Below, piece by piece: positions 43,819-55,542 of a stretch of DNA of 64,000 bases (position 1 is its first letter; each line of letters begins with the position of its first letter). Position numbers and translations under genes: made by a program. A model generated the notes under the pieces. The model was given only the letters and a program-made list of their open reading frames with translations, was not told the DNA's origin and did no database searches. The stretch is from Bacillus pinisoli (GTDB lineage Bacteria; Bacillota; Bacilli; Bacillales; SA4): assembly GCF_023036475.1 (NCBI RefSeq), contig NZ_JAJQKI010000015.1, positions 1 to 64,000 of the forward strand, read 5' to 3'.

Positions 43819-43882
43819 CAAAAAAAGAGACCACAACAGCTCTCTTTTCGTTTTTACTCGAAAAAAGAGTGAAGTGGTCTCT
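43819..43882 (-). promoter_or_regulatory. GlpP-type leader terminator of glpD
   Basis: On the minus strand AGAGACCAC and GTGGTCTCT form the base of a long interrupted stem, followed by seven T's, about 50 bases before the glpD start. In B. subtilis GlpP with glycerol 3-phosphate prevents termination at such a leader, so this is the likely control site. Confidence 0.75.
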
Positions 43883-43966
43883 CGATATCTCCAGCCAATG
43901 TATTAACTTATCTTTACTATATCATATTACACATAGGATATAAAGCATTTACCCCATAAATGGGCG

Positions 43967-45525
<1,559 letters not shown>

Positions 45526-45550
45526 ACATTCTTAATTCTATTATATCTTA

Positions 45551-47563
45551 TTAAAAGATTGTATAAAGCGTTGTATTTGCAACTGCAATTAGTGTCATTA
45601 ACAACGTGTTAAGGAATGCTGCTACATACACATTACCTGTCTTTCTAAAGAAATAGCGATTAAAAATAGCCGCCGTTAATAATGCTGGAATCAGACCAAT
45701 TACGATTATAGATGAAAGTGCTTCTGCTGGATAACCTGCTGTACCTGTTCTGAAAAGTAATCCATAGTGATAGCCAAGGTAAAGCACGAGACCACCGATG
45801 AAGTGTGCAATGGAGATTAGATACCCTCTAAATCCATCGTAATTAGCATTTGCTGTATTGATGTTAACCGATAGACCTACAATGAAGTAGTAGATGAAGA
45901 AGAGTGGTGCATATTTTAGTAATGCAATCACATGCTGATCTTCAAACGTTTTTACTGCGAATGTCCAAATACGGAAGTCTACCTTGAATACTGCATCCAC
46001 TAAGTAAAGCACACCATATCCAATGACTAGAGCCAGTACGGCTGTCACTAGTGAAGCAATCACCGTTTTAGGACTTGCTTTTACTCCATAATGAGCAAGA
46101 GTTGCCCCCTCTGTTTTTCTCCAAGCATAGTGTAACGTGACCATAATAATTAGCGTTAGTAAGGCAACATTCACCGCCCAGAACATAATTGGATTAATAG
46201 TTGGTGCACCAAAGAACTCTGTAGTAGCTGTGATTTTCGCTTGATTTCTTAACACAATATACTGAATGATACTTAATGCAAGAACGATCACAGAACCCTT
46301 TTTGATATGGCTTCCTAAGCCTTTCACTAGCGAGTAAATGAGAACGATCGCGGATAATGCAATAAAGATCATAATACCTTGTCTAAAGATGGTCATTCCC
46401 GGAACATTTCCACTGTATAACGCTGGGAAGAAAATCGCTGGGAATAATCCACTAAATACAGCTATTATTAAGCCTACTAGTCTTCCTCCATCTGTTTTTG
46501 CCTCAGGAAGAGCTTCTGGTTTTTTCGTATAGATGCTGTTTAAGAATGGTAATTTTGATAACAGCGTCACAACTGGAATGAATAACATAAAGAATCCGAT
46601 TAGTGCCACAAATGAGAACCACTCTTTGTACATCCAAGTTTGACCTGTTTCACCTATTGTCACTAAGTCACTATAATCGGCAAAAGCCGTATCATAGAAA
46701 TCAATCGCATTTGCTGTTGATTCTGCTGAGAAGTGATTCCATGGGTGAGTTTCGTTTGGTTGGTAAACGATACGTTTTCCACCATTTACTTCGTAAAACT
46801 TACCAGCTTCAGGATTTTCTGGATTTCCTAAGAATCCTGCACCTTCAGGCGTCCCTACATAGTTTTTCTTAATAACAGTAGCACCTGCTGCCTGTGACTC
46901 TGCATCGAAGAAGAATTCATCATATTGACCAGCAATTTTACCTGATGTTCTTGGTCCGTATGCATTGTTAATATCTTCAGCCGTTAGTTCTAAGAAGTAA
47001 ACCCAACGATAATCAGAACCCACTGTTAAATCTGCAAAGATTTTTCTAACTCCAGATTCTTGGAAGTCTTTTTCATCAAGAATGACTGCATTTGTTGAAG
47101 AGAATCCTCCCATAGAGTGACCGGTAACGCCGATAATACCATTCCCTTTTTCATCCTTTAGAACATAGTCTTGCTCATACATATACTGAACTGCATCGTA
47201 AATAGCAGTCGGCCAGAAAGAGAAGAACGGAACAGGTTTCTCCATTTTCCCAGTTGAATGTCCATGATCATATTGATCAAGTGCTAAGACCACATATCCT
47301 CTCTTAGACATTTCAATGGCTTGCGCATCTTGCATTTCACCAGAGTTGAGGTAACCATGAGTCGCGACAATGGTCGGTCTTGGTTGTTCATCCGCACCAT
47401 CTGGTTTGTATAATAGACCAGATAGCTCCCCTTTAGGTGTATCAAAATAAATGCGTGATACCTCTACATCCCCACTAGAGCTATTAAAATTTGAAGCTAC
47501 TAAACTACCAATTAAAACCAGTACTAATGAGACCACCAATACAATGAACGGTTTTTTCTTCAT
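45551..47563 (-). CDS. Membrane alpha/beta hydrolase (lipase-like) in the glp cluster
   Basis: The 670-residue protein has one N-terminal membrane helix (about 5-24), then an extracellular alpha/beta hydrolase domain (about 35-300) with VATHGYLNSGEMQD, ALDQYDHGHS, the nucleophile GVTGHSMGGFSS (Ser near 150), and HPWNHFSAES as the candidate His. Ten or so C-terminal membrane helices fill residues 315-665. It lies between glpP and glpK in the position where glpF often occurs. It may release glycerol from glycerolipids at the cell surface, but the substrate is inferred from context only. The leader (47580-47760) can fold into hairpins. No close named family is known to me. Confidence 0.75.
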   Translation of the reverse strand: MKKKPFIVLVVSLVLVLIGSLVASNFNSSSGDVEVSRIYFDTPKGELSGLLYKPDGADEQPRPTIVATHGYLNSGEMQDAQAIEMSKRGYVVLALDQYDHGHSTGKMEKPVPFFSFWPTAIYDAVQYMYEQDYVLKDEKGNGIIGVTGHSMGGFSSTNAVILDEKDFQESGVRKIFADLTVGSDYRWVYFLELTAEDINNAYGPRTSGKIAGQYDEFFFDAESQAAGATVIKKNYVGTPEGAGFLGNPENPEAGKFYEVNGGKRIVYQPNETHPWNHFSAESTANAIDFYDTAFADYSDLVTIGETGQTWMYKEWFSFVALIGFFMLFIPVVTLLSKLPFLNSIYTKKPEALPEAKTDGGRLVGLIIAVFSGLFPAIFFPALYSGNVPGMTIFRQGIMIFIALSAIVLIYSLVKGLGSHIKKGSVIVLALSIIQYIVLRNQAKITATTEFFGAPTINPIMFWAVNVALLTLIIMVTLHYAWRKTEGATLAHYGVKASPKTVIASLVTAVLALVIGYGVLYLVDAVFKVDFRIWTFAVKTFEDQHVIALLKYAPLFFIYYFIVGLSVNINTANANYDGFRGYLISIAHFIGGLVLYLGYHYGLLFRTGTAGYPAEALSSIIVIGLIPALLTAAIFNRYFFRKTGNVYVAAFLNTLLMTLIAVANTTLYTIF

Positions 47564-47816
47564 AAAATCCTCCCCTTCCTTAACTTATATCCAATAAATT
47601 AAAACAAAAAATAATGGCCAGAAATCTACAAATGGTAGGTTTCAGCTTCATATTCCGAAGACACAAAAGAAGACACATTCAATACGTCCTTAGATAAATT
47701 ATCCAAAGAATATAAATGTGTCTCCGTCGTCTCTTCACGTATTATTAACTTAATTTTTAGTATATATTACCTTGAAAACGTTGTCAAACCCTATTCCAAT
47801 GTTTTTATGGTGACAA

Positions 47817-48350
47817 TCACCATAAATCACGATTGGAAGTAGTAACCGCAAATGCCCCACCATTTAGTGCATGCTGTACTTCCTCTTCTGTACGGATGAG
47901 TCCTCCTGCAATGACGGGAATTTTTGTTTCCTCACTAATTTCTTTTATAAAATCCGGAATAATGCCAGGCAACACCTCAATGTAATCCGGTTGAATTTTT
48001 TGACTTACTTTCAAATTACGTTCTAGCGCATGGCTATCCAGGGCAAACAACCGTTGAATACTGATCACTTTATGTTTTTTAGCAAAGTCAATCACATTCG
48101 CTCTAGTTGAAACGAGTCCATCCACCTTCACATTATGTATCAAATATTCCAAACCATATTCATCCGGTTTTAAACCCTGAATCAGATCTGCATGCATAAA
48201 CACTTTCTTATTATGTTGCTTCGCATACCTCACGATTACTTCAACCTGTGAAAGACGTGTCTCTAAATAGATAATCTGTTCATGATCTGTCTTCAACACT
48301 TTCTCAAAATCCTTCATTCGACGAATAGCTGGTATAACTCGTTTAAACAA
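47817..48350 (-). CDS. glpP: Glycerol-3-phosphate-responsive antiterminator GlpP
   Basis: The product from TTG 48350 has about 177 residues. KRVIPAIRRMKDFEKVL, KKVFMHADLIQGLKPDEYGL, VDGLVSTRANVIDFAKKHK, IQPDYIEVLPGIIPDFIKEI and PVIAGGLIRTEEEVQHALNG match GlpP along its length, a TIM-barrel-like RNA antiterminator. With glycerol 3-phosphate it allows read-through of leader terminators of glycerol genes. The leaders before glpK and glpD in this window are its likely targets. The frame opens at 48365; AGGGTG five bases before 48350 favours the inner TTG. It is the first gene in this glycerol group. Confidence 0.92.
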   Translation of the reverse strand: MFKRVIPAIRRMKDFEKVLKTDHEQIIYLETRLSQVEVIVRYAKQHNKKVFMHADLIQGLKPDEYGLEYLIHNVKVDGLVSTRANVIDFAKKHKVISIQRLFALDSHALERNLKVSQKIQPDYIEVLPGIIPDFIKEISEETKIPVIAGGLIRTEEEVQHALNGGAFAVTTSNRDLW

Positions 48351-48488
48351 ACAATCACCCTGCAATCTATAGTGTTTATAGTTCCATCATAGCAACCGCT
48401 AAATAGCATGTAAAAAATTCTGTCTGATAGTAGATAAAAACTGAAAAATTTGCTATGTAAATGGTAAAATTGTGTAAAGTAAATTCAA
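48351..48488. other. Intergenic region before MITE copy B
   Basis: It should contain the glpP promoter and, with the element to its right, the promoter of the class V PLP enzyme. I see no further gene. Confidence 0.3.
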
Positions 48489-48683
48489 AAGGCTCTTTTC
48501 GTATAGATTGTTGCTTTAGTAATAATCCCAAAAGCTGGATTTTTACTTACTAGTATAATGTATTCTACTTTTCATCTAGAAAGCCGCTCTTTTCTAAACG
48601 ATGAATACGTCACTTTATCACTTAGAATAAGCTTAACTTCAGATAAAGTATGTTAGAAAGTAACAAACTTTTATAAAAGAACC
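48489..48683 (+). mobile_element. MITE-like element, copy B (full length)
   Basis: It begins AAGGCTCTTTTCGTATAGAT and ends with the diverged ACTTTTATAAAAGAACC. Inside are the GGATTTTTAC arm, CCGCTCTTTTCTAAACG and GCTTAACTTCAGATAAAGTA. It aligns along its length with copy C. No flanking direct repeat is evident, so it may be older. It ends 20 bases before the start of the PLP-enzyme gene and so supplies part of its 5' region. Confidence 0.65.
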
Positions 48684-48703
48684 ACTAAAAGAGGAGTAAG
48701 GAT

Positions 48704-50158
48704 ATGAATTTTTTTGAAGAAGTACGTAATTCTATTGTTGGAATTAACCATACGCTTACCACTTCCTATGGGGAAAAACCACTTATTTATTTAGATTGGA
48801 TCGCTAGTGGTCGTTTATATCATCCTCTTGAAGAAAAGATGCTACATACTTTTGGACCAATGGTTGCAAATACTCATACTGAATCGAATTCTACTGGGGC
48901 TTTTATGACAAATGCCTATCATGAAGCTCTGCAACTATTAAAAATACATGTAAATGCTGATTCTAATGACGTTATTATTACTGAGGGATCAGGATGTACG
49001 GGTGTTATAAATAAGTTTCAGAGAATACTAGGATTAAAAGTTCCAGAGAAATTTAAAAGTTATATAAACTTGGATGAAGATCATAAGCCTGTTGTATTTG
49101 TCACTCATATGGAGCACCATTCTAATCATACTAGTTGGTTAGAAACCATCGCGGATGTAGTGGTAGTCGAACCAAACGAACTAGGTGAAGTAGAACCGAA
49201 TCATTTAAAAGCTCTCCTAGAAACATATAAAAGTCGTCCACTGAAAATTGGTTCTTTTACTGCCTGTTCTAATGTAACAGGAATCATGACTCCTTACCAC
49301 GAATTAGCGAAAATTATGCATGAGTATGATGGTTTTTGTTTTGTTGATTTTGCTGCCTCAGCCCCTTATGTTGAAATAAATATGCACCCTGCAGACCCTA
49401 TGGAAAAATTGGATGCTATATTCTTTTCACCACATAAATTTTTAGGAGGTCCAGGGTCTTGTGGTGTGTTAATTTTTGATTCTACCTTATACAAAAATAC
49501 AGTCCCCGATCATGCTGGGGGTGGGACGGTTTTATGGACGAATCCGTGGGGAGAAAAGAAATATTTCGATGATATTGAAACAAGAGAAGATGGCGGTACA
49601 CCTAACTTTTTACAAACCATACGTGCCGCTCTCTGTATAAAGCTTAAAGATATAATGATGGAAAACAACATGATGGAGAGAAAAGATTCTTTGTTTTCAT
49701 ACCTTTGGCATCACCTATCCTCGATTAAAGAGGTTAATATATTGGGGCATAAAAGTAAAAATGCGAAACGACTAGGAATGATTTCTTTCTATATCGATAA
49801 CATCCCTTACAATTTGCTAGTCAAACTCCTTGATGAGAAGTATGGGATTCAAGTTCGTGGAGGATGCTCTTGTGCCGGTACATATGGTCACTATCTATTA
49901 AATATTGACCAATCGACTTCCAAACATATTACAGATGAACTTAGTCAAGGTAATTTAACTTCTAAACCTGGTTGGATACGAGTTTCTATTCATCCTACCA
50001 ATACCTTTGAAGAATTAGAGACCTTTATTACTGCAATAAGAGAAATCATCCATCACTATGACCAATGGAAGAACGATTTTATCTATGATTCGGTTACAGG
50101 TGAGTACGAACATAAATCAAAGGTAGACCAATCTAGTTATAATCTTTTTGAATGGTAG
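48704..50158 (+). CDS. Class V aminotransferase-fold PLP enzyme (cysteine desulfurase-like)
   Basis: The 484-residue protein has THMEHHSNHTSWLE (His near 135), FVDFAASAPYVEIN (the Asp that pairs with PLP, near 215), and the Lys loop IFFSPHKFLGGPGSCG (Lys245). A Cys-containing segment, RGGCSCAGTYGH, near 385-396 corresponds to the catalytic Cys region of cysteine desulfurases. It is larger than SufS (about 406) because of insertions around 120-130 and 260-300 and a tail. It stands alone with AGAGGAG before the ATG and a MITE-like piece on each side. It may act on cysteine or selenocysteine; the substrate is uncertain. Confidence 0.75.
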   Translation: MNFFEEVRNSIVGINHTLTTSYGEKPLIYLDWIASGRLYHPLEEKMLHTFGPMVANTHTESNSTGAFMTNAYHEALQLLKIHVNADSNDVIITEGSGCTGVINKFQRILGLKVPEKFKSYINLDEDHKPVVFVTHMEHHSNHTSWLETIADVVVVEPNELGEVEPNHLKALLETYKSRPLKIGSFTACSNVTGIMTPYHELAKIMHEYDGFCFVDFAASAPYVEINMHPADPMEKLDAIFFSPHKFLGGPGSCGVLIFDSTLYKNTVPDHAGGGTVLWTNPWGEKKYFDDIETREDGGTPNFLQTIRAALCIKLKDIMMENNMMERKDSLFSYLWHHLSSIKEVNILGHKSKNAKRLGMISFYIDNIPYNLLVKLLDEKYGIQVRGGCSCAGTYGHYLLNIDQSTSKHITDELSQGNLTSKPGWIRVSIHPTNTFEELETFITAIREIIHHYDQWKNDFIYDSVTGEYEHKSKVDQSSYNLFEW

Positions 50159-50172
50159 GAAGTATTTTAATA

Positions 50173-50260
50173 GTGGCTCTTTTTAAACGATACATACGGC
50201 ATTTATCGTTTAAAGTGAGTTTAACTTCATTATAAAACAACAAAGTGTTAGAAAAGAACA
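50173..50260 (+). mobile_element. MITE-like element, copy E (half element)
   Basis: It begins GTGGCTCTTTTTAAACGATA and ends AACAAAGTGTTAGAAAAGAACA, with GAGTTTAACTTCATTATAAA inside, matching copy D in part. TTAATA flanks it at 50167-50172 and 50261-50266. Confidence 0.6.
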
Positions 50261-50482
50261 TTAATATTTTAAAATAAAGAAGGGACAGTATAGGTTAGAT
50301 TAACTTAACTGCCCCTCTTGTACCACATTTTTTATAGATTGACTATCAGCCCTTCCTCCACTCTTCCAAAGCCGAATCAACAAGTTTTGTTATTCTCTCC
50401 ATACAATGTAACAATTGTTCCTCAAACTCTCTTACCGTTGTATCTTCATTTAATTGCATTTAGTATATGTTTCCGGAATTTC

Positions 50483-50602
50483 GGCGTCACCTATGAAGCC
50501 GTTCCAGGATTTATCATGGCTCTTATCGTAACAGTGGTTGTCAGTTTGTTCACACAGAAGCCAGCAGATGCAGAGGAAACGGTTAAGGATTTGGCTTCAT
50601 AA
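50483..50602 (+). pseudogene. 3' remnant of a PutP-type sodium/proline symporter gene
   Basis: The encoded end GVTYEAVPGFIMALIVTVVV then SLFTQKPADAEETVKDLAS looks like the last membrane helix and tail of PutP-type symporters. No start or other helices remain upstream. The original terminator is still present after it. The rest of the 50159-50925 gap has a half MITE and the AATCACC hairpin. Confidence 0.6.
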
Positions 50603-50618
50603 GCATCATAACTATTGG

Positions 50619-50686
50619 GCCAAAGGAACGGTTATAGCGGTTCTGTTTGTTAACAAACGAGAGAAATCGAGTTCCTTTGGCTTTTT
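50619..50686 (+). terminator. Terminator after the symporter remnant
   Basis: GCCAAAGGAAC and GTTCCTTTGGC form an 11-base perfect outer stem, followed by TTTTT. The inner 40 bases can pair further. Confidence 0.75.
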
Positions 50687-50875
50687 AGCATGTAAAGAAT
50701 TGTGTTTGATGAATCCTCGAAACAGGGACATTTCCCCAACAGTTATTGGAGTTTAACTAAATCTCTATGAATAGTATCCATTTGTTCTGTTGGCTAATTT
50801 CGCTCTCTTAATGACTCCTATTGACTGACCACACAAATCCCTAGTGATTTTCTTTTCTTCTTCAAAAATTAAAAA

Positions 50876-50904
50876 AATCACCCAGCACGACTCTCCAGGT
50901 GATC
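50876..50904 (-). terminator. Terminator hairpin, AATCACCTA family copy 5
   Basis: AATCACC and GGTGATC pair; an A-run on the left reads as T's on the minus strand. It lies 22 bases after the flavin reductase gene. Confidence 0.7.
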
Positions 50905-50925
50905 TTGTACAAAATATATTAAAAT

Positions 50926-51531
50926 CTATTCCTCCACCCTAGGCAAACGAAAGAAATCCTTATTCTCACTGTAATTCCCAGCCAACCTTCCTAGTGGCTG
51001 TAGCTTATCCAGATTAATTTTGTAGTTACCTAAGTAGTAGTCTTCTTCGATATGATATCTTACCATTCTCCCGATAATTAAATGGTCACTACCTAACTGG
51101 ATGATTTGTTCGAGTTGGCATTCCATTTGGATTGGCGCTTCTTTTACTCTTTTAGGTTTGACGACGCTGCTATCTATTGCCGTAACGCCTGCTAGTTCAA
51201 ATTCATCAACAGTCGTTGGGACGTTTTCAGCGCTCTTCTGCATTTCGTTACCTAAAAAGGTTGGAACTACGTTGATGACAAACTCTTTTTGAGACCTGAT
51301 ATTGACTAATGTATCCTTCTCCGTACCTTGTCGATCTCCTACTCCAGGTCCCACTGAAATACATAGCATGGGTGGATTCCTAGAGGCTACTGTAAAAAAA
51401 CTGTAGGGTGCTAGATTCAAGACTCCTGTTTCTGATATGGTGGATACCCAGGCAATCGGTCTCGGCACCACAGAACCACTTAATAGTTTATATACTTGAT
51501 TCACTTCTAATTTTGATGGATTAAATTCCAC
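50926..51531 (-). CDS. Flavin reductase-like FMN-binding protein
   Basis: The 201-residue protein has LLSGSVVPRPIAWVSTISET (about 16-35), NLAPYSFFTVASRNPPMLCI (about 39-58), KDTLVNIRSQKEFVINVV, and a segment with LGSDHLIIGRMVRYHI. This is the split-barrel flavin reductase fold that binds FMN. Members reduce flavin for a partner oxygenase or serve as small flavoproteins. It is downstream of the DUF3311/SSS transporter on the same strand, but a 163-base gap with a terminator separates them. Role in the adjacent catabolic set is possible but not shown. Confidence 0.8.
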   Translation of the reverse strand: MEFNPSKLEVNQVYKLLSGSVVPRPIAWVSTISETGVLNLAPYSFFTVASRNPPMLCISVGPGVGDRQGTEKDTLVNIRSQKEFVINVVPTFLGNEMQKSAENVPTTVDEFELAGVTAIDSSVVKPKRVKEAPIQMECQLEQIIQLGSDHLIIGRMVRYHIEEDYYLGNYKINLDKLQPLGRLAGNYSENKDFFRLPRVEE

Positions 51532-51640
51532 ATGAACATCTCCCTTCTATAACACCTACATTATATGTTAGGATGAAAATTTACTAGAGAAATGCGAGAA
51601 AAGGAAATCCCAAAAGTTATTTCCTTTCATCTACAATAAA

Positions 51641-51672
51641 AGCTACCACCTACCCTAAGGGAGCTGGTAGCT
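51641..51672 (-). terminator. Terminator of the SSS transporter operon
   Basis: AGCTACCA and TGGTAGCT pair. On the minus strand the stem is followed by TTTTATTG. It lies 22 bases after the transporter stop. A second hairpin, AAGGAAAT and ATTTCCTT, follows at 51601-51626. Confidence 0.75.
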
Positions 51673-51694
51673 ACTATTCTATAATAACTCTAGC

Positions 51695-53200
51695 TTATGC
51701 CTTTACATCTAAAGAAATAACTTCCTCGACTTTAGAAGCTTGATCCTTCGAGACTTTGAAGATATACGAACCTACGATACAAATAAAGAAGTTTAGTCCG
51801 AGACCAAGTACGCCCCCGTGAATACCATAGATTGTTTTATTCCCTGTCCATGTTAAAATTCCTGCAAGTAAAGCTCCTGCTAACATCCCCCAGAATACAG
51901 ATCTCTTCTCTAGACCTTTCCAATAGAGACCTAATACAAAGGCTGGGAATACTTGAACTAGCAATTCAAACTTTAAGATAAAGATTTCATATAGCGTTCC
52001 TGGTGGGTTCCAAGCAATCCATAGTAGAAGGAATACAGCAATAATACCAACGACTTTTCCGACCATTACTTTTTTATGCTCGGTGGCACTTGGATTGATA
52101 AACTTCCCGTACACATCGTTTGAGATCATAGACGAGAAACTAAGTAATACAGAGTCAGCTGTAGAGACAATCGCAGCTACAATACCACCGAAGAAGATAA
52201 TCATCATCCAATAGTAGAACGGGTTGATTGCGGCAATATCATTTGCCATCATACCAACTAATTGCTCTGATCCCGCTTTATCAAGACCTGGATACAAGGA
52301 AATACCAATGATACCAACTAAGAATACTAGTCCCGTTGTAATCGGTGGCATCCATGCCATTCTTGAAAAAGATCGTTTTAACGTGCGCTCACTTTGAGCA
52401 GAATAGATTCTTTGAACAGCGTGTGGGTAAATACTAGCACCTAATCCAACTAATAGTAGGATACTGAACCAGTTAACCGAGACATCCCATGTAGGTACAG
52501 CCGTTTTCACAGGTTCCATTTCATGAATATAACGAGTAACATCCGCAAAGTTGCCACCTACTAAATATAATCCTCCAATAAGGAAAACCACAATTCCTAC
52601 CATTAAAATAATACCTTGCATGACGTCGGTGAAGGCAACCGCCTTCATTCCACCCATCCACTCATACACTAGCATAACAAAGATAAAGGCGAGAACTGCA
52701 ACTTGATAGGGAATCGTTCCACCCGTCATACCAGAAACCGCCTGACCAATTGCTACTAACTGTTCTAATAAATAGTTTCCTAATCCCCAAAGCATTAAAA
52801 AGATACTTAATATCGTAACAGCTTTAGAATTAAATCGGTGTTGAATCCAGTCAGTTGGTGTGACAAAGTTTCTACGTTTTGCCACTACATATAAGCGTGG
52901 AGCAAATAGTAGATAAACCCCGATAATAATGGTCATAAACGAAATAGATTGCAACCAAGGAAAACCAGTACGATAGGCAGCTGGGGCATACCCTACAATC
53001 GTGTTTCCACTATATTGAGTCGCATATAGTGTGAAAAATAAAGCGATGAATCCTAGGTTTCTTCCAGCCAGATAATAGCCTGATAGACTATGGTGAAGAT
53101 CTTTTTCTCCACGCCCTGAAAGATACCCAATAACAAGCATCACAATCGCAAAAACTGATAAAATAATAATACCATCTATACCTGCAAACGTAAGATTCAT
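51695..53200 (-). CDS. Sodium:solute symporter (SSS family), YhjB-like
   Basis: The 501-residue protein has about 13 hydrophobic helices. YYLAGRNLGFIALFFTLYAT, SGNTIVGYAPAAYRTGF, FVTPTDWIQHRFNSKAVTIL, AFTDVMQGIILMVGIVVF and STADSVLLSFSSMISNDVYG are SSS-family motifs. It should use the sodium gradient to take up an organic solute. A DUF3311 protein is encoded three bases upstream, the same pair as YhjC-YhjB of B. subtilis. It follows LeuC/LeuD- and CoA-transferase-type genes, so a carboxylate substrate for that pathway is a reasonable guess. Confidence 0.88.
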   Translation of the reverse strand: MNLTFAGIDGIIILSVFAIVMLVIGYLSGRGEKDLHHSLSGYYLAGRNLGFIALFFTLYATQYSGNTIVGYAPAAYRTGFPWLQSISFMTIIIGVYLLFAPRLYVVAKRRNFVTPTDWIQHRFNSKAVTILSIFLMLWGLGNYLLEQLVAIGQAVSGMTGGTIPYQVAVLAFIFVMLVYEWMGGMKAVAFTDVMQGIILMVGIVVFLIGGLYLVGGNFADVTRYIHEMEPVKTAVPTWDVSVNWFSILLLVGLGASIYPHAVQRIYSAQSERTLKRSFSRMAWMPPITTGLVFLVGIIGISLYPGLDKAGSEQLVGMMANDIAAINPFYYWMMIIFFGGIVAAIVSTADSVLLSFSSMISNDVYGKFINPSATEHKKVMVGKVVGIIAVFLLLWIAWNPPGTLYEIFILKFELLVQVFPAFVLGLYWKGLEKRSVFWGMLAGALLAGILTWTGNKTIYGIHGGVLGLGLNFFICIVGSYIFKVSKDQASKVEEVISLDVKA

Positions 53201-53202
53201 CG

Positions 53203-53460
53203 TTATTTAACCTCCTTGGCTCTTTCGGCTTCCTCTTCATCCTCTACGATATTCCAATGTGATATGCACAACCAGCTTAAATACCCACATAATACAATGG
53301 AAAATACGGTAGAAATAAAGGCCCACAAAGGAAACCCAAGGATGAATGGCTCCACTGCACTCTGCGGGAAGTACCACGGTACAATCGCAAGGACGATGAG
53401 GACAAGGACAACCCAAATCCATTTCGTTTGAATCGGTTCTTTTACCTGCTTATTCTTCAT
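53203..53460 (-). CDS. DUF3311 small membrane subunit of the symporter
   Basis: The 85-residue protein has two membrane helices (about 14-32 and 43-65) and an acidic tail (EDEEEAERAKEVK). FILGFPLWAFISTVFSIVLC is the DUF3311 core. It ends two bases before the symporter start, the usual pairing of DUF3311 with SSS transporters. It is probably a small subunit or assembly partner in the membrane. AGGAGG precedes its ATG. Confidence 0.85.
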   Translation of the reverse strand: MKNKQVKEPIQTKWIWVVLVLIVLAIVPWYFPQSAVEPFILGFPLWAFISTVFSIVLCGYLSWLCISHWNIVEDEEEAERAKEVK

Positions 53461-53505
53461 TTAAATCCTCCTATCACTTATTATCAAATCATTCTTTTTC
53501 TTGCG

Positions 53506-54105
53506 TTATGCCTCTAGTTGATAATGTATGGTGTGATGTTTTTCAAAGGAGTGAATCTTATCTTCATGTTGTAAACTAGCGTCAATTTCATCTAAACCTA
53601 AGATGAAGAGTTCTTTTCTGTATGGATCAATCGTAAAGGTTGCTTCAAATCCTTGGTCATCTACTATTCGTTCATACTCTAAATCAATTGTCAGTTGATA
53701 CCCTTCTTCTTTTACTCTTGTAAATAGTTCATCCACTTGTTCATCAGATAGAATAATAGGTAGTAGTGCATTTTTAAACGCATTGTTATAAAAGATATCT
53801 GCAAAAGAGGGAGCGATGATTACTTTTATACCATAGTCAGAAAGTGCCCAAGGCGCATGCTCCCTTGATGATCCACAACCAAAGTTCTTTCTAGCAAGTA
53901 AAATAGGGGCATCTTTATATCTTTCCTGATTGAGTACAAATTCTGGCCTTTCCTTTTCATTCTCATATCGCCAGTCGTAAAAGAGAAATTGACCAAATCC
54001 TGTGCGCTCAATTCTTTTTAGGAACTGCTTGGGTAGAATGGCATCTGTATCAACATTAGGTACATCAAGAGGTGCAACAGTTGCAGTAAGACGAGAGAAG
54101 GACAT
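53506..54105 (-). CDS. leuD: LeuD-type dehydratase small subunit
   Basis: The 199-residue protein has [20 protein letters not shown] (about 17-36) and [20 protein letters not shown] near 90-109, the swivel-domain signatures of 3-isopropylmalate dehydratase. It matches B. subtilis LeuD well. It ends a LeuC/LeuD pair, one base after LeuC. There is no leuA or leuB beside it; the neighbours are a CoA transferase, an HMG-CoA-lyase-type gene and a transporter. It may therefore be a catabolic paralogue acting on citraconate/citramalate rather than the leucine enzyme. I cannot decide from sequence. Confidence 0.88.
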   Translation of the reverse strand: MSFSRLTATVAPLDVPNVDTDAILPKQFLKRIERTGFGQFLFYDWRYENEKERPEFVLNQERYKDAPILLARKNFGCGSSREHAPWALSDYGIKVIIAPSFADIFYNNAFKNALLPIILSDEQVDELFTRVKEEGYQLTIDLEYERIVDDQGFEATFTIDPYRKELFILGLDEIDASLQHEDKIHSFEKHHTIHYQLEA

Positions 54106-54106
54106 C

Positions 54107-55531
54107 TTATTGTCTCACCTCCTTATTAGACTTGACGTCCCATGTTCTGACATCTACAAAATGCCCTTTAATGGCGGCAGCTGCTGCCATTTCTGGACTA
54201 ACTAAATGGGTCCGCGCTTTCCTTCCTTGGCGACCTTCAAAATTCCGGTTGGAGGTAGACGCACATCGCTCCTCTGGCAGTACAATATCTTCATTCATGC
54301 CTAGGCACATGCTGCATCCTGCTTCACGCCACTGAAATCCTGCCTCGATAAACAGTTGATCAAGCCCCTCTTCTTCAGCCTGTCTTTTTACAAGCTGAGA
54401 GCCTGGAACGACCAACGCCTCTACAGCTGGAGACACCTTGTAACCGCTTACGATTTTTGCTGCTTTTCGAAGGTCTTCTATTCGACTGTTCGTACAGGAG
54501 CCAATAAACACTTTTGTTACCGGAATATCTGTGATGACTGTTCCAGGCTGTAGTCCCATATATTCTAATGCTTTTTCTGCTGCTTTCACTTGATCTGCAG
54601 GTAACTCAACTGGTACAGGAACCCGGTCTGTTATCCCGGTCACTTGCCCTGGATTTGTCCCCCATGTCACTTGTGGAATGACGCTAGAAGCATCGAATTC
54701 CACAGAAAGATCAAAGGTTGCATCAGCATCTGTATAAAACTGCTTCCAATCTGTTAATGCTTGTTCCCACTTTACACCTTTAGGTGCGTATTTTTTCCCT
54801 CTTATATAGTCAAATGTTTTTTCGTCTGGTTGGATTAGTCCAGCTCGCCCACCCATTTCAATAGACATATTACAAACGGTCATCCGTTCTTCCATGGAAA
54901 GGTTGCGAATGGCTTCACCACGATACTCAATAACATAGCCAGTTGCAAAATCATGACCAAACTTTCCAATAATTGAAAGGATTAGATCTTTAGCTGTTGT
55001 ACCCGTTGGCAAGGAACCGCTTACATTAATCTCTAACGTTTTTGACTTAAATTGTTTTAACGTCTGAGTGGCTAAGACATGTTCCACTTCACTCGTTCCA
55101 ATCCCAAACGCAAGTGCCCCAAATGCACCATGTGTAGACGTATGACTATCACCGCAAACGATGGTCTGTCCTGGTTGGGTTAAACCAAGTTCAGGAGCAA
55201 TGACATGGACAATCCCTTGGTACTCACTATGCAAATCGAATACTTTTATACCAAATTCTTTACAGTTATTAGCGAGTGCATCGACTTGGTTCTTTGCTAA
55301 CTCATCTCTGAAGGGCAATAGCCTACTAGTCGTTGGTATCGCGTGATCCATTGTGGCAAGTGCTAAATCAGGTCGTCGAACTTTACGTTTTTTCATTCGC
55401 AAACCGTCAAATGCTTGTGGTGAAGTCACTTCGTTGATTAAGTGAAAATCAATATAAAGTAACGAAGGTAGGTTTTCCTCCTCAACGACCACATGCTGAT
55501 CCCAAATCTTTTCATAAAGTGTCTTTCCCAT
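54107..55531 (-). CDS. leuC: LeuC-type dehydratase large subunit
   Basis: The 474-residue aconitase-family protein has [52 protein letters not shown], and the three [4Fe-4S] Cys in FIGSCTNSR and [11 protein letters not shown]. With LeuD it would form the 3-isopropylmalate/citraconate-type dehydratase. It lies 11 bases after the CaiB/BaiF CoA transferase stop and directly before leuD, in one operon whose promoter region has a TTGTATACAA operator. LeuC/D enzymes are known to hydrate citraconate to (R)-citramalate, which would fit the CoA transferase and lyase genes here. Confidence 0.9.
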   Translation of the reverse strand: MGKTLYEKIWDQHVVVEEENLPSLLYIDFHLINEVTSPQAFDGLRMKKRKVRRPDLALATMDHAIPTTSRLLPFRDELAKNQVDALANNCKEFGIKVFDLHSEYQGIVHVIAPELGLTQPGQTIVCGDSHTSTHGAFGALAFGIGTSEVEHVLATQTLKQFKSKTLEINVSGSLPTGTTAKDLILSIIGKFGHDFATGYVIEYRGEAIRNLSMEERMTVCNMSIEMGGRAGLIQPDEKTFDYIRGKKYAPKGVKWEQALTDWKQFYTDADATFDLSVEFDASSVIPQVTWGTNPGQVTGITDRVPVPVELPADQVKAAEKALEYMGLQPGTVITDIPVTKVFIGSCTNSRIEDLRKAAKIVSGYKVSPAVEALVVPGSQLVKRQAEEEGLDQLFIEAGFQWREAGCSMCLGMNEDIVLPEERCASTSNRNFEGRQGRKARTHLVSPEMAAAAAIKGHFVDVRTWDVKSNKEVRQ

Positions 55532-55542
55532 TGACTCACCTC

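Noticed and set aside
47580..47760. GlpP-type leader before the membrane hydrolase
   Set aside because: AGACACATT / AATGTGTCT can pair but only across a loop of about 35 bases and without a clear T-run, so the evidence is weaker than for glpK and glpD.
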